Shown: positions 32,483 to 40,825, numbered from the stretch's first letter. The stretch is 63,545 nucleotides of DNA from Proteus myxofaciens ATCC 19692 (GCF_001654855.1 NZ_LXEN01000038.1:1-63545), one strand, 5' to 3'. The notes: generated by a model not told the origin, from the letters alone. Numbers and translations are program-made.

Positions 32483-33391
32483 TTGAATAGAGGTAATTTA
32501 CCGTCAAGTGGTGATCAGTTAAATTTACCACTTAGACCAGTAAAAGAAGCTGAGATTGAAGGTATCCAAATGGGTGTGTTAAGCGATGGAACACCCTATT
32601 TAACTATGCGAGGCTTAGCCATGATGTGCGGTGTTGCGCCATCGGTCATACAAGGACTTGCATCAAACTGGCAGATGGAGAAACACCGACCTAGAGGAAG
32701 AAAGATACAGGAATCATTAGTTGCTCAGGGTTATACAAATAAAGATTTAATAGTTAGAATCTGGGGTGTTGGTGGTGAAAATCACGCATATACTGGCTCT
32801 GTATGTATGGCGATACTTGAATATTACGCCCTTGATGCAACCGGCACAGGCAATCAAAACAAAGCCAGAGAAAACTATAGAATTTTAGCTAGAGACTCAT
32901 TCACTAGATTTATCTATGAGAAGACTGGATATAACCCACAACAACAACTCAATCCATCATTCATTAGCTACCAAGAAAGGGTGATGCTTAACGACCAACT
33001 TCCAGCTAATTATTTTTCAGTATTTAGAGAAGTAGCCGATTTAATCATACACCTCATTAATGGAGGGCTTCCTATTGATGATACAACAATGCCTGACAAT
33101 AGCGTTGGACAGATATGGGGACGCTACTGGGAAGATAATGGATTAGAAAAAAAGTATGGGCCAAGAGTGCGATATGATCACACATTCCCTGGTAATTATA
33201 GACAGTCCATTGCTAATAGTTTTGTAAAGCCATGGATTTATCCAATTGAAGCGTTGGGTTTATTTAGAAAATGGCTATATGCTAATTACTCAATAGAAAA
33301 CCTACCCGGATACCTTAAACGCAAGAAATTTAATAATATAAATGAACTTCTTGAAGCAGTGAGAAGACCTGAGCTACCAAATAAACACTAA
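32483..33391 (+). CDS. BstA-like prophage defence protein (tentative) in the rex position
   Basis: The 302-residue protein seems to have two parts. The N-terminal part (residues about 25-145: VLSDGTPYLTMRGLAMMCGV, then SFTRFIYEKTGYNP) resembles KilA-N/P63C-type phage DNA-binding modules. The C-terminal domain (VGQIWGRYWEDNGLEKKYG, then YDHTFPGNYRQSIANS, then WIYPIEALGLFRKWLYANY) looks like BstA, an abortive infection protein of Salmonella prophage BTP1. I recall the BstA family from memory and could not compare sequences. The TTG start at 32483 follows AGGAGA by five bases. It is cotranscribed with cI and ends at its own terminator, so it should be expressed in the lysogen. Confidence 0.6.
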   Translation: MNRGNLPSSGDQLNLPLRPVKEAEIEGIQMGVLSDGTPYLTMRGLAMMCGVAPSVIQGLASNWQMEKHRPRGRKIQESLVAQGYTNKDLIVRIWGVGGENHAYTGSVCMAILEYYALDATGTGNQNKARENYRILARDSFTRFIYEKTGYNPQQQLNPSFISYQERVMLNDQLPANYFSVFREVADLIIHLINGGLPIDDTTMPDNSVGQIWGRYWEDNGLEKKYGPRVRYDHTFPGNYRQSIANSFVKPWIYPIEALGLFRKWLYANYSIENLPGYLKRKKFNNINELLEAVRRPELPNKH

Positions 33392-33405
33392 CCCCAGCCC
33401 TCCCC

Positions 33406-33429
33406 ACGAGGGCTTTTTTGTGCCCTCTC
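33406..33429 (+). terminator. Rho-independent terminator after the BstA-like gene
   Basis: AGCCCTC, a five-base loop, GAGGGCT and a run of six T lie 15 bases after the stop codon. It ends the cI transcript before pL. Confidence 0.88.
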
Positions 33430-33474
33430 CCCTCCAAAGAAGTGATCTGCATTCCAATCTTATGTGACCAGCAA

Positions 33475-33582
33475 CACATTTCGTGTTTATTTGTCATTTA
33501 TTTTATATTTCAAATCATCAACTTAATTTAAAAACAAACAAATAAACACATTTTGTGGTTGACATTAAAATCACAATTTGTG
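33475..33582. promoter_or_regulatory. Left operator region (OL-like)
   Basis: CACATTTTGTG (33547-33557) and CACAATTTGTG (33572-33582) flank the -35 box of pL, with the second inside its spacer. A third site CACATTTCGTG (33475-33485) lies further upstream. These are the same motif as in the cro-cI region, at a distance of about 1.8 kb. Confidence 0.65.
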
Positions 33583-33590
33583 AATATACT
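33559..33590 (+). promoter_or_regulatory. Early promoter pL
   Basis: TTGACA (33559-33564) is followed by AATATACT (33583-33590); the -10 could be AATATA (18-base spacer) or TATACT (20-base spacer). The sequence aligns with pR over about 45 bases, including both operators. The region from 33392 to 33830 holds no other gene: only the terminator, OL, pL and nutL. Confidence 0.65.
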
Positions 33591-33617
33591 ATCCATCAAC
33601 GGAACACAGCACGTTGA

Positions 33618-33685
33618 TGTTCTTTAACAACGATGATGGCGAGCTGTGTATTAGCTATCAGAACGGTGACGCTGATAAAGCGTCA
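33618..33685 (+). promoter_or_regulatory. nutL antitermination site
   Basis: boxA TGTTCTTTAACA (33618-33629) is followed by the boxB hairpin TGACGCT-GATAA-AGCGTCA (33667-33685). The five-base GATAA loop is close to the GACAA loop of P22 boxB, in line with the P22-like N encoded 150 bases downstream. Confidence 0.77.
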
Positions 33686-33705
33686 ACCTTCTCAGAAGGT
33701 TTTAA
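33685..33705 (+). terminator. Weak tL1-like hairpin
   Basis: AACCTTC, loop TCA and GAAGGTT are followed by TTAAT. It directly follows boxB and may be an N-sensitive terminator. Confidence 0.35.
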
Positions 33706-33830
33706 TGAGCACAGGGTATTCACCCCCACCATAGGGAGATTTGCCCCGACATGGAGAACATCCCATGTATAAACAGAAATAACATGGTTTCGATCCCTGT
33801 GCTCACAAAAGCCAACTGTTTGGAGGATAC

Positions 33831-34148
33831 ATGGCAACTATTACAGTCAAAAAGTCACGCAAGCCTGAGTTTTTACGTGGAGTATCTGCAAATAGACGTC
33901 ACGCCAGACGGAGAGCAGAAGCTATTGCAAAAAAGAATATTGAATTGAAATTAGAATCAGTATTTCCTCAGGAGAAAAGACTTACACCAGTAGAAAAAAC
34001 ACTGTCATTAAGTCATATACCAGTCACTAGAAATATTGAACCTAAATACCAACCATCGGTAGATAACTGTTGCTTACCTAATGTAGCAGTATTTTCAGGA
34101 GTTAAAACAAAACAGCCGAGCCGTGAGTTCGGGGTGACGGCGAGGTAA
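33831..34148 (+). CDS. N: Early antiterminator N (P22-like)
   Basis: This 105-residue protein has an arginine-rich RNA-binding motif at residues 21-36 (NRRHARRRAEAIAKKN), close to P22 N (TRRHERRRKLAIER). Its C-terminus (CLPNVAVFSG, then GVTAR) also resembles that of P22 N, and its length is close to P22 N (about 100). GGAGG lies five bases before the ATG. It should bind boxB RNA at both nut sites and let polymerase pass terminators in the two early operons. Confidence 0.87.
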   Translation: MATITVKKSRKPEFLRGVSANRRHARRRAEAIAKKNIELKLESVFPQEKRLTPVEKTLSLSHIPVTRNIEPKYQPSVDNCCLPNVAVFSGVKTKQPSREFGVTAR

Positions 34149-34210
34149 AGCCCACGGATGGGTCAAGAATAATATTAATAGGAGGTAAGATTATTTAGTC
34201 CGAAGTTGAT

Positions 34211-34254
34211 ATTTCTTGTTTTCCCTCCTCAAATGAGGTATAAAAACAGGAAAT
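34211..34254 (+). other. Long imperfect hairpin before the 34272 gene
   Basis: ATTTCTTGTTTT (34211-34222) pairs with AAAACAGGAAAT (34243-34254) over 12 pairs with one G-U. An inner CCTC/GAGG stem has loop AAAT. It lies 17 bases before the next start codon and may control translation or be a processing site. Confidence 0.45.
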
Positions 34255-34271
34255 CACAATAGGGACATTAT

Positions 34272-34979
34272 ATGAATAATACTGAGAATGTAGTTGAGAA
34301 ACTAACCCTCCACGAAACAAGTGAAGTTGATTATCATTTAAACCATCTTGATTTAACTCAGGATGAATTATGCCTAATCTTATCTAAAGCATTAAGCAAA
34401 CTTCTATCTGCCACAAGTGACGATGTAAAGAATGCAAGAGGAACCCTCTTTTTTCAAGAAGCTGTACGCTCTGCAAGAGATATTTTAAGGCATAAAGGCT
34501 TTAAAAGCCGATACAGTCAAGGCCTTGAGTTAACTGAGAATGGAAAGATTGCGATCTACGTTTGTAGTGGAAATGAACATACTGGCATTGTAAATGCTTA
34601 CCCACAATCAAAAAATGCAAAAGGTGAATGGACTTTAGATGTTTTAGGTTTATCTCTTGATAATAACCTAAATCAAATTCAACTAGATTATGAAGACAAT
34701 CAAATAGCCTTCAATTTTCCAGTCATTGACGAAAAAAAAGACGAAGAAAATGAATTAGACATTTGGTGTCTTTTGCATTACGTCTATCAAGTAAGTGAAT
34801 TTCAGTGGGAAGTAAAAGCTGAGCTATCAAAAGCGACCACACACAACTCAAAAAACTTCATAAATGGTTTTTCAACAAGATTAATTCTCAACACTAAACC
34901 AATAGATCCTATTACTAATCTTGGGATGGAGCCCGAATTCACGCCTGAGATTGATATCGATATTTTAAAAACAGGTTAA
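34272..34979 (+). CDS. Unknown protein paired with an XRE-ImmA gene
   Basis: I do not recognise this 235-residue protein. It is acidic and probably alpha/beta. Residues about 20-75 are helical (LDLTQDELCLILSKALSKLL), followed by a strand-rich part (GKIAIYVCSGNEHTGIVNAYPQ). It lies nine bases before the XRE-ImmA gene on the same strand and has a structured leader. The pair may be a toxin-antitoxin, repressor-antirepressor or defence unit; none of these is shown by sequence. Confidence 0.65.
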   Translation: MNNTENVVEKLTLHETSEVDYHLNHLDLTQDELCLILSKALSKLLSATSDDVKNARGTLFFQEAVRSARDILRHKGFKSRYSQGLELTENGKIAIYVCSGNEHTGIVNAYPQSKNAKGEWTLDVLGLSLDNNLNQIQLDYEDNQIAFNFPVIDEKKDEENELDIWCLLHYVYQVSEFQWEVKAELSKATTHNSKNFINGFSTRLILNTKPIDPITNLGMEPEFTPEIDIDILKTG

Positions 34980-34988
34980 CTATGAATC

Positions 34989-36101
34989 ATGCTTAATTCA
35001 GAACGATTACGCTTAGCAAGAGAAAGGCGGGGCTTAACTCAAAAAGCATTGGCCGAAAAAACTGGATTAACAAGTAGAACAATTTCAACTTATGAAAACT
35101 ATGAAAGATCTGGTGAGTTTGAGCAAGTAGCAAATGAAAGTATTAATAAAATAGCAGTAGCGCTAGGTTATCCAGTGTCATTTTTTGAGCGTGAAAACAG
35201 ACATGACTTAGAAGACTCAGCAGTGAGCTTTAGAGCAATGTCAAAACTTAGTGCACAAAAAAAGAACGCAGCCATAAGCGCTGGCGTACTAGTTCAGGAT
35301 ATAACTGAATGGATGGAGACAAAATTTAAATTACCAACCCCAAATATACCAGATTATAGCTTCGACTCGACATGCAGCCCAGAAGATGCAGCCATGTCCC
35401 TTAGAGAGCATTGGATGATTGGAGAGTTATCTATATCTAATATGGTACATCTGTTAGAAATGAACGGCGTCAGAGTTTTTTCTTTAGCTGAAAATTGCAA
35501 GGAAGTGGATGCATTCTCATTTTGGATGAACGAAAAGCCATTTGTTCTACTAAATACCATGAAGTCACCAGAAAGAAGTAGATTTGACGCAGCCCATGAA
35601 TTGGGTCATCTAGTTCTGCATAAGCATTCTAGTAATAACGGAAGAGAAGCGGAAGTTGACGCTGATAGGTTTGCTTCAGCATTTTTAATGCCAGAAAAAA
35701 GCGTTAAATCCATCATTCCATTTATGCCTTCTTTAGATCAATTAATTCAGCTAAAGAAACATTGGAAAGTATCCTTAGCAGCCTTAGTTAGGAGGACTTT
35801 TGATTTAGGGATATCCACAGAATGGCACCATAGGCAATTATGTATAGAACTTAGTAAAAGAGGTTTTAGAACCTCTGAGCCAGAAGGCATTGAATCAAGA
35901 GAAAAATCAATAATTATTGATAAAGTATTTTCAGCATTAAGAAGCTCTGGTGTTAAACCAATGGAAGTTCTTAATCAACTACATATACCAGTAGATGAAA
36001 TGAGAGCATTTACTTTTGATAACGGATTTTTCATGGAAGCTATTAAGGGAGATGGAAATGCCACAAGAAAATATCAAGCAAACCTTCAACTTGTTAAGTA
36101 A
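34989..36101 (+). CDS. XRE regulator fused to ImmA/IrrE peptidase
   Basis: This 370-residue protein has an N-terminal XRE helix-turn-helix (residues about 5-65: RRGLTQKALAEKTGLTSRTISTYENYE) and a zinc peptidase of the ImmA/IrrE group (FDAAHELGHLVLHKH, about residue 200, with the HExxH motif as HELGH, then EAEVDADRFASAFLMP). About 120 further residues form a helical C-terminus. Such fusions cleave repressors or act in toxin-antitoxin-like modules. A strong terminator follows. Confidence 0.82.
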   Translation: MLNSERLRLARERRGLTQKALAEKTGLTSRTISTYENYERSGEFEQVANESINKIAVALGYPVSFFERENRHDLEDSAVSFRAMSKLSAQKKNAAISAGVLVQDITEWMETKFKLPTPNIPDYSFDSTCSPEDAAMSLREHWMIGELSISNMVHLLEMNGVRVFSLAENCKEVDAFSFWMNEKPFVLLNTMKSPERSRFDAAHELGHLVLHKHSSNNGREAEVDADRFASAFLMPEKSVKSIIPFMPSLDQLIQLKKHWKVSLAALVRRTFDLGISTEWHHRQLCIELSKRGFRTSEPEGIESREKSIIIDKVFSALRSSGVKPMEVLNQLHIPVDEMRAFTFDNGFFMEAIKGDGNATRKYQANLQLVK

Positions 36102-36132
36102 ATTACCCAGCAAATAACTTCCATTTATAAGA

Positions 36133-36154
36133 CCTCGCAACTGCGGGGTTTTTT
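36133..36154 (+). terminator. Rho-independent terminator after the XRE-ImmA gene
   Basis: CCTCGC, loop AACT, GCGGGG and a run of six T lie 32 bases after the stop codon. Transcripts from pL must pass it to reach the recombination genes and int, presumably with N. Confidence 0.88.
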
Positions 36155-36235
36155 ATTACCTAAATTAGACACAGTTAACTAATTACAGTCCATTCAGTGG
36201 GCTGTGGTGAGTTGATTAATAGATAGGAGATAGAG

Positions 36236-36826
36236 ATGGAACCAAGGGATTATCGATTTTATAAAATTAGCAAAGAAGCCACCGAGCAAATTATGAAAGA
36301 AACTGATGAAATCCAAGCTAAACGGCATGAACTCCTCAAGGAGGCCATTGAAAGCGTTGGGGGTAAAGGCGTTAGCTTTAGTAATTCATGGGGGGAAAAT
36401 GGTACGACAATTAGAGCATTTGCTTTTGCCGTAGATAAAGAATTTGATTTTGCAGTTAAGGAATCTCAGCAAACTAGTGAGTTAAAAGTTATTCGAGCGA
36501 AAGCTAACTCGAAGAAAGGTAAAGAGTTTAACGCCACGTTAGACGCAACGAAAGATGAACTCAATAAGAAGCTCAAAGATTTACCATGCTTTAAAGACTA
36601 CATCATCAATAAGTTCGATATTCAATGTTGCACTATAAGCAAACATGGCAGTGGTGCTGGAATGCAAATGCTAGAGACGATTGTCGGGTATCCACAAGAC
36701 GATAAAAGCTTTCTTATTTGCGCCATACCAAACCATGAAAGAGGCATGGATAAGCAACCAAGCATTCCAGATTGCTTTGAAGAGATAACCTACGGCGTGT
36801 TTTACGACCTATCAAACAGCAACTAG
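36236..36826 (+). CDS. DUF5420-like phage protein
   Basis: This 196-residue protein resembles the DUF5420 family of phage early proteins. It has YRFYKISKEATEQIMKETDEIQAKR at the N-terminus, and CFEEITYGVFYDLSNS near the end. Its function is not known. It is preceded by AGGAGATAGAG. Confidence 0.7.
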   Translation: MEPRDYRFYKISKEATEQIMKETDEIQAKRHELLKEAIESVGGKGVSFSNSWGENGTTIRAFAFAVDKEFDFAVKESQQTSELKVIRAKANSKKGKEFNATLDATKDELNKKLKDLPCFKDYIINKFDIQCCTISKHGSGAGMQMLETIVGYPQDDKSFLICAIPNHERGMDKQPSIPDCFEEITYGVFYDLSNSN

Positions 36827-36941
36827 CATCGTATTTAGTTAATAACGGAGGGAGTATGGCAACCCTCGCTCAGCAGTAACCCACCGCACCAACACCAGAG
36901 AAACCAAATAACAATCGCTATCTCAATAGTGAGAATTTCGC

Positions 36942-37016
36942 ATGAACATAGACGCTATATTCAGCGCCCTACTTCTCTTTGTAATTATCTCTTTAGGCTT
37001 AATTATCGCAAGGTAA
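36942..37016 (+). CDS. Tiny single-span membrane peptide
   Basis: The 24-codon frame encodes a hydrophobic peptide (MNIDAIFSALLLFVIISLGL) that fits one membrane span. It sits four bases before the next gene. There is no strong ribosome binding site, so I give modest confidence. Confidence 0.4.
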   Translation: MNIDAIFSALLLFVIISLGLIIAR

Positions 37017-37019
37017 ACC

Positions 37020-37148
37020 ATGAGCATTAATCAAGATATTTTCCGTCTGGCGCAAGCTCAGGCGCAGGTCGCTATTCGCCAGAAATGTGAAGATATCTGG
37101 TGGTTAGCTATGGAATTACTCAAAGAAAGCTATCGGGAGTATTTATGA
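37020..37148 (+). CDS. Small hypothetical protein
   Basis: This 42-residue helical protein (SINQDIFRLAQAQAQVAIRQ) is not recognised. Its stop overlaps the next start as ATGA, so it belongs to the operon. Confidence 0.5.
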   Translation: MSINQDIFRLAQAQAQVAIRQKCEDIWWLAMELLKESYREYL

Positions 37149-37417
37149 AAAAAATATCCTTCAGCTACTCGAACGGAACGCGAGTAATACACGATAAAAC
37201 AGTCATGGAGTTTGACGAAAGTAGCAAGCTTAGTATTGAAACAGGAAGTTTCTCTGAGTTGGCTAAATTAACGGAAATCGACCCAGTAGAGGCAATGGAA
37301 TATGTACTCGATTGTGACGATGAATCGCTTGAACGGATTATCAATGCGATAGCGATAGGAAAGGAAGCCTTTATTAACAGGGTATTACGAGCTTCCAAGC
37401 TAAGGAGGGTTGCGTGA
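37145..37417 (+). CDS. Hypothetical early protein
   Basis: This 90-residue protein is not recognised (KKISFSYSNGTRVIHDKTVM, then a helical C-terminus with a basic end ASKLRRVA). It overlaps its neighbours on both sides by four bases. Confidence 0.6.
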   Translation: MKKISFSYSNGTRVIHDKTVMEFDESSKLSIETGSFSELAKLTEIDPVEAMEYVLDCDDESLERIINAIAIGKEAFINRVLRASKLRRVA

Positions 37418-37566
37418 AAGATAATCTTCAATGGTTAGAAGAATTACGCAGGAAGCGTAAAGAAATACAGGAAAAGGAAGATAAGGAAATCGAATATCAA
37501 AGGGAAGTATTAGGAAGGCAAGGATTGCCAGCGCCGACAAGGGAATTTGCAGGAGATTTTCAATGA
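37414..37566 (+). CDS. Small coiled-coil protein with GTG start
   Basis: This 50-residue protein is very charged (DNLQWLEELRRKRKEIQEKE). The GTG start overlaps the previous stop, and GGAGG lies four bases upstream. Its stop overlaps the following ATG as CAATGA. Confidence 0.55.
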   Translation: MKDNLQWLEELRRKRKEIQEKEDKEIEYQREVLGRQGLPAPTREFAGDFQ

Positions 37567-37880
37567 ACGTTTCTAATTCTTACCCAACAAAAAAATACCC
37601 TCGATTAACATCACAGCTAGAGAAAAATAGAGAAGAAGCTCTCGCTCAAGCAATTGCGATGATTGACGGTCATTTACCAAATATATGTGTGCCAGATAGG
37701 GAAAAGCGACTTGCAATGGAACTGCTGCACATGAACTTGGACGCATCGAAAAATCACCCTCCTCTACCACCGCACATTCAAGCAATACGTGATGCAGAAA
37801 GGAATTCTGTATCTGGGGATAAGGTTGAAATTGATTACTACGGAAGTGATCACCGACCTGGTCAGTATTTGGGAGATTAA
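37563..37880 (+). CDS. Hypothetical early protein
   Basis: This 105-residue protein is not recognised (NREEALAQAIAMIDGHLPNICVPDREKRLAMELL, then SVSGDKVEIDYYGSDHRPGQYL). It lies one base before the exonuclease gene. Confidence 0.6.
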   Translation: MNVSNSYPTKKYPRLTSQLEKNREEALAQAIAMIDGHLPNICVPDREKRLAMELLHMNLDASKNHPPLPPHIQAIRDAERNSVSGDKVEIDYYGSDHRPGQYLGD

Positions 37881-37881
37881 T

Positions 37882-38559
37882 ATGACATATCGAGTAGTAG
37901 ATACAGAGACTTGTGATTTTGACAGTGGAATAGTTGAGATTGCAAGTATCGACATTAACAACAATCAAATTGATTACACATCTCAGAAATCCCACTTTGT
38001 AAACCCACAGAAACCAATCTCAATAAGCGCTATGGCTATTCATCACATCACTGATGAGATGGTTGTTGATTCTCCGCTCATTGATGACGTTATAGGTAAT
38101 TACAAGGGTTCTGATTATCTAGTTGCACATAACGCAGAGTTCGATAAACGGATGATGCCGGAAATGGATGTTCCGTTTCTTTGCACGTTAAAGCTGGCGA
38201 GACGCTTATACCCAGAATTAGAGAGTCACAGTAATCAATATCTACGTTACGCACTGAAACTGGATGTTCATGTGCCAGATGGTTTACACGCTCACAGAGC
38301 ACTATATGACTGCATTGTGACAGCGTCATTATTCAAACGAATCAAGGATGATTCAGGGTGGTCGGATAAGGAAATGTTAGAAATAACAAGTCAGCCATCA
38401 CTATTAAGTAAGTTACGTTTCGGTAAGTACAAAGGAATGACATTCACCGAAATTAAGCAAGAAAACACAGGTTATTTGAGTTGGTTACTGAGTCAGTCTG
38501 ATTTAGATCCAGATGTTGAGTTTTCAATTAAATACTGGCTGGAGAAAAAAGATGAGTGA
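37882..38559 (+). CDS. DnaQ-like 3'-5' exonuclease (ExoX type)
   Basis: This 225-residue protein has the exonuclease motifs VVDTET (ExoI), HNAEFD (ExoII) and HRALYDC (ExoIII). The C-terminal part (LRFGKYKGMTFTEIKQENTGYLSWLL) is a DUF3820-like segment common in phage exonucleases. It lies directly before erf, which suggests joint work in recombination. Confidence 0.87.
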   Translation: MTYRVVDTETCDFDSGIVEIASIDINNNQIDYTSQKSHFVNPQKPISISAMAIHHITDEMVVDSPLIDDVIGNYKGSDYLVAHNAEFDKRMMPEMDVPFLCTLKLARRLYPELESHSNQYLRYALKLDVHVPDGLHAHRALYDCIVTASLFKRIKDDSGWSDKEMLEITSQPSLLSKLRFGKYKGMTFTEIKQENTGYLSWLLSQSDLDPDVEFSIKYWLEKKDE

Positions 38560-39166
38560 TGTATACAAAGCGATTAGCAATGTTGCCAAGGAAATGGCTG
38601 AAACAGGAATAAAGAAAGGAAGTAAAAACCAACAGCAAGGGTTTATGTTCAGAGGAATTGATGCGGTATATAACGCTCTTGCTCCGGCTTTGGTTAAGCA
38701 TGGATTGCTTATTCTTCCACGGATCATTGAACGCACAGTCACGGAAAGGCAAACGCAAAGAGGTGGTCAGTTATTCTACGTTGTGGTTAAAGCTGAATTT
38801 GATTTTGTTGCCACGGAAGATGGCAGTAAGCACACGGTGGTGACTTATGGTGAGGCTATGGATAGCGGAGATAAAGCCACAAACAAAGCCATGTCTATTG
38901 CATATAAATATGCCGCATTTCAGGCGTTTTGTATTCCAACAGAAGAAACAGCAATTGATGCAGATGCGGAAGTTCATAATGTAGCGCCACGGACGGCAGA
39001 GCAGATATTAGCTGATTACACTAACTTCCTTGGCACAGCAACGAATCAGTCACAAATCATGGATGAGTATAAAAAAGCATGGAATGCATTGGCTGGTACT
39101 GAATCACAAAAGGAATGTGAACACGTAACGGGCATTCGGATTAAAGAACTTAAGGAAGCGGCGTAA
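38552..39166 (+). CDS. erf: Erf-family single-strand annealing protein
   Basis: This 204-residue protein has the ERF signature [28 protein letters not shown] (residues about 30-57) and [27 protein letters not shown]. Such proteins pair homologous single strands. The ATG at 38552 overlaps the exonuclease end by eight bases. Confidence 0.9.
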   Translation: MSDVYKAISNVAKEMAETGIKKGSKNQQQGFMFRGIDAVYNALAPALVKHGLLILPRIIERTVTERQTQRGGQLFYVVVKAEFDFVATEDGSKHTVVTYGEAMDSGDKATNKAMSIAYKYAAFQAFCIPTEETAIDADAEVHNVAPRTAEQILADYTNFLGTATNQSQIMDEYKKAWNALAGTESQKECEHVTGIRIKELKEAA

Positions 39167-39618
39167 TGGCAAGTAAAGGCGTGAATAAATGTATTCTCAT
39201 TGGTCACTTAGGGCAAGACCCTGAAATCCGTTATATGCCGAGTGGTGGCGCAGTAGCTAATCTCACATTAGCCACATCGGAATCGTGGCGTGATAAGCAG
39301 ACTGGAGAGATGAAGGAAAAAACTGAGTGGCATCGCGTGTGTATCTTTGGAAAATTAGCTGAGATTGCAGGTGAATATCTGAGAAAAGGAAGTCAGGTAT
39401 ATATCGAAGGCTCTCTTCAAACTCGTAAATGGCAAGACCAAAGCGGGCAAGACCGATACACAACGGAAGTGGTGGTTAATATCGGCGGTTCGATGCAGAT
39501 GTTAGGCAGTAACGGTGGTAATCAGGTAGGAAGCAAGAAGCCACAACAACCAGCACAGCAACCGCAAGCACCACAAAACGAACCACCGATGGACTTCTCA
39601 GGCGACATTCCGTTTTGA
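39166..39618 (+). CDS. ssb: Single-stranded DNA-binding protein
   Basis: This 150-residue SSB has the OB fold ([30 protein letters not shown]) and an acidic tip ending in MDFSGDIPF, needed for partner binding. Its start overlaps the erf stop by one base. Confidence 0.93.
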   Translation: MASKGVNKCILIGHLGQDPEIRYMPSGGAVANLTLATSESWRDKQTGEMKEKTEWHRVCIFGKLAEIAGEYLRKGSQVYIEGSLQTRKWQDQSGQDRYTTEVVVNIGGSMQMLGSNGGNQVGSKKPQQPAQQPQAPQNEPPMDFSGDIPF

Positions 39619-39650
39619 CCACCCTACCCGTTTAACCAAAGGATATAACC

Positions 39651-39989
39651 ATGAAAACTTTACATGGACGCTGTATTCGTCGTTGGAAATTACGATTTAA
39701 AGATATTTGCGACTCAAAGGTTTCATCTTATTTCAGAAAGCGCGACTTGAAGGGATTCTGTCGTGAATCTGGTGTTATTACTGCCGATGCAATGATTGAA
39801 GATATGGCTTTTAATAATGCCAAATTTGATTTTGATGGGGAATATCACGGATGGTCACCTGAATTTTCAAAATTCTTTGATGAGAACAGAGAAAAATATA
39901 TTACCGAAGCACATTTGTTTCTCAATGAAGAAGCTACTAACGACGAAATAGACGACTTAATCGAAGAAGAAATCTCTAATTGGAATTAG
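39651..39989 (+). CDS. Hypothetical early protein
   Basis: This 112-residue protein is not recognised. The N-terminus is basic (MKTLHGRCIRRWKLRFKDI) and the C-terminus is strongly acidic (ATNDEIDDLIEEEISNW). A good site (AAAGGA) precedes the ATG. Confidence 0.6.
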   Translation: MKTLHGRCIRRWKLRFKDICDSKVSSYFRKRDLKGFCRESGVITADAMIEDMAFNNAKFDFDGEYHGWSPEFSKFFDENREKYITEAHLFLNEEATNDEIDDLIEEEISNWN

Positions 39990-40022
39990 AGCTCAGTGCA
40001 AGGATGCAAACAGGAGATAGAT

Positions 40023-40220
40023 ATGAAAGGAAAACAGTATCAATGCCACGACTGCGGAGATGAAACAAAAATAATCCAATCTCATGATCAAACGTCAAAT
40101 ACATATGGTTTCATAATTCAATGCCTTAATTGTGGATATGAGGCTGGTCTATTCGACACCATTGAAGATGCAGAGACGGTAATCAAGTGTAACTCGCAGG
40201 GATGCAATGAAGAGGAATGA
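40023..40220 (+). CDS. Small zinc-ribbon protein
   Basis: This 65-residue protein has two CxxC pairs (YQCHDCGDET and IQCLNCGYEA) and an acidic tail with further cysteines. It probably binds zinc. AGGAGATAGAT precedes the ATG. Confidence 0.65.
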   Translation: MKGKQYQCHDCGDETKIIQSHDQTSNTYGFIIQCLNCGYEAGLFDTIEDAETVIKCNSQGCNEEE

Positions 40221-40223
40221 ATA

Positions 40224-40505
40224 ATGGCAATAGTTCAATTTTATACAGCAAACAGTAAAGACGAAAATCCATCAGAAATTACTAATAATCTCCGCTATGA
40301 ATTACCAGATGATCATAACTTCAGTGCTGATGATGACCTAGATTCATGCATTGAAGCATGCGCAGAATATTATCACGCTGACTGCGACGGATGGGAAGAT
40401 AGATGGCCGTTGTTATTCATGCTGTGGATTGACGACCAATATCTTGGCACTTTTGAAGTTGAGCGTGAGTATGACCCAGTCTTTTCAGCAAATAAGGTGG
40501 AGTGA
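40224..40505 (+). CDS. Strongly acidic early protein
   Basis: This 93-residue protein has about 23 Asp/Glu against six Lys/Arg (for example NFSADDDLDSCIEACAEYYH). It is not recognised. High negative charge in a small early phage protein is a trait of DNA mimics that block host nucleases, but this is speculation. Confidence 0.6.
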   Translation: MAIVQFYTANSKDENPSEITNNLRYELPDDHNFSADDDLDSCIEACAEYYHADCDGWEDRWPLLFMLWIDDQYLGTFEVEREYDPVFSANKVE

Positions 40506-40819
40506 TGAATAAAACAAGACAGCAATTTGAAGAGTTTATTAAATTTTACATGGATGATACGGAAATAAATAATAAATTCGAAACAGCCAATAACGGATTA
40601 AATTACGCTGACCGTGACATTGATTTAATGTGGATTACGTGGCAAGCATCACGCGAGAGTTTAATTAATAATTTGGAGCCTGCTGCTTGGATGTACCCTG
40701 TATTTCATGATGATAAAATGCAATTCACTACTGATGCAGTTACATCTGAAAATATAGATATTCATTTTCAATCTCATGGCTCACCATTTAAAGTAATCCC
40801 ACTCTACCGTTTAGATTAA
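40505..40819 (+). CDS. Hypothetical early protein
   Basis: This 104-residue protein is not recognised; it contains MWITWQASRESLINNLEPAA, a pattern common in variable early lambdoid proteins. The ATG overlaps the previous stop; a GTG one codon earlier (40502) is also possible. Confidence 0.6.
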   Translation: MNKTRQQFEEFIKFYMDDTEINNKFETANNGLNYADRDIDLMWITWQASRESLINNLEPAAWMYPVFHDDKMQFTTDAVTSENIDIHFQSHGSPFKVIPLYRLD

Positions 40820-40825
40820 ATAACC

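Noticed and set aside
33751-33948. Frame overlapping the start of N
   Set aside because: N has a strong ribosome binding site and family match in another frame; this one has neither.
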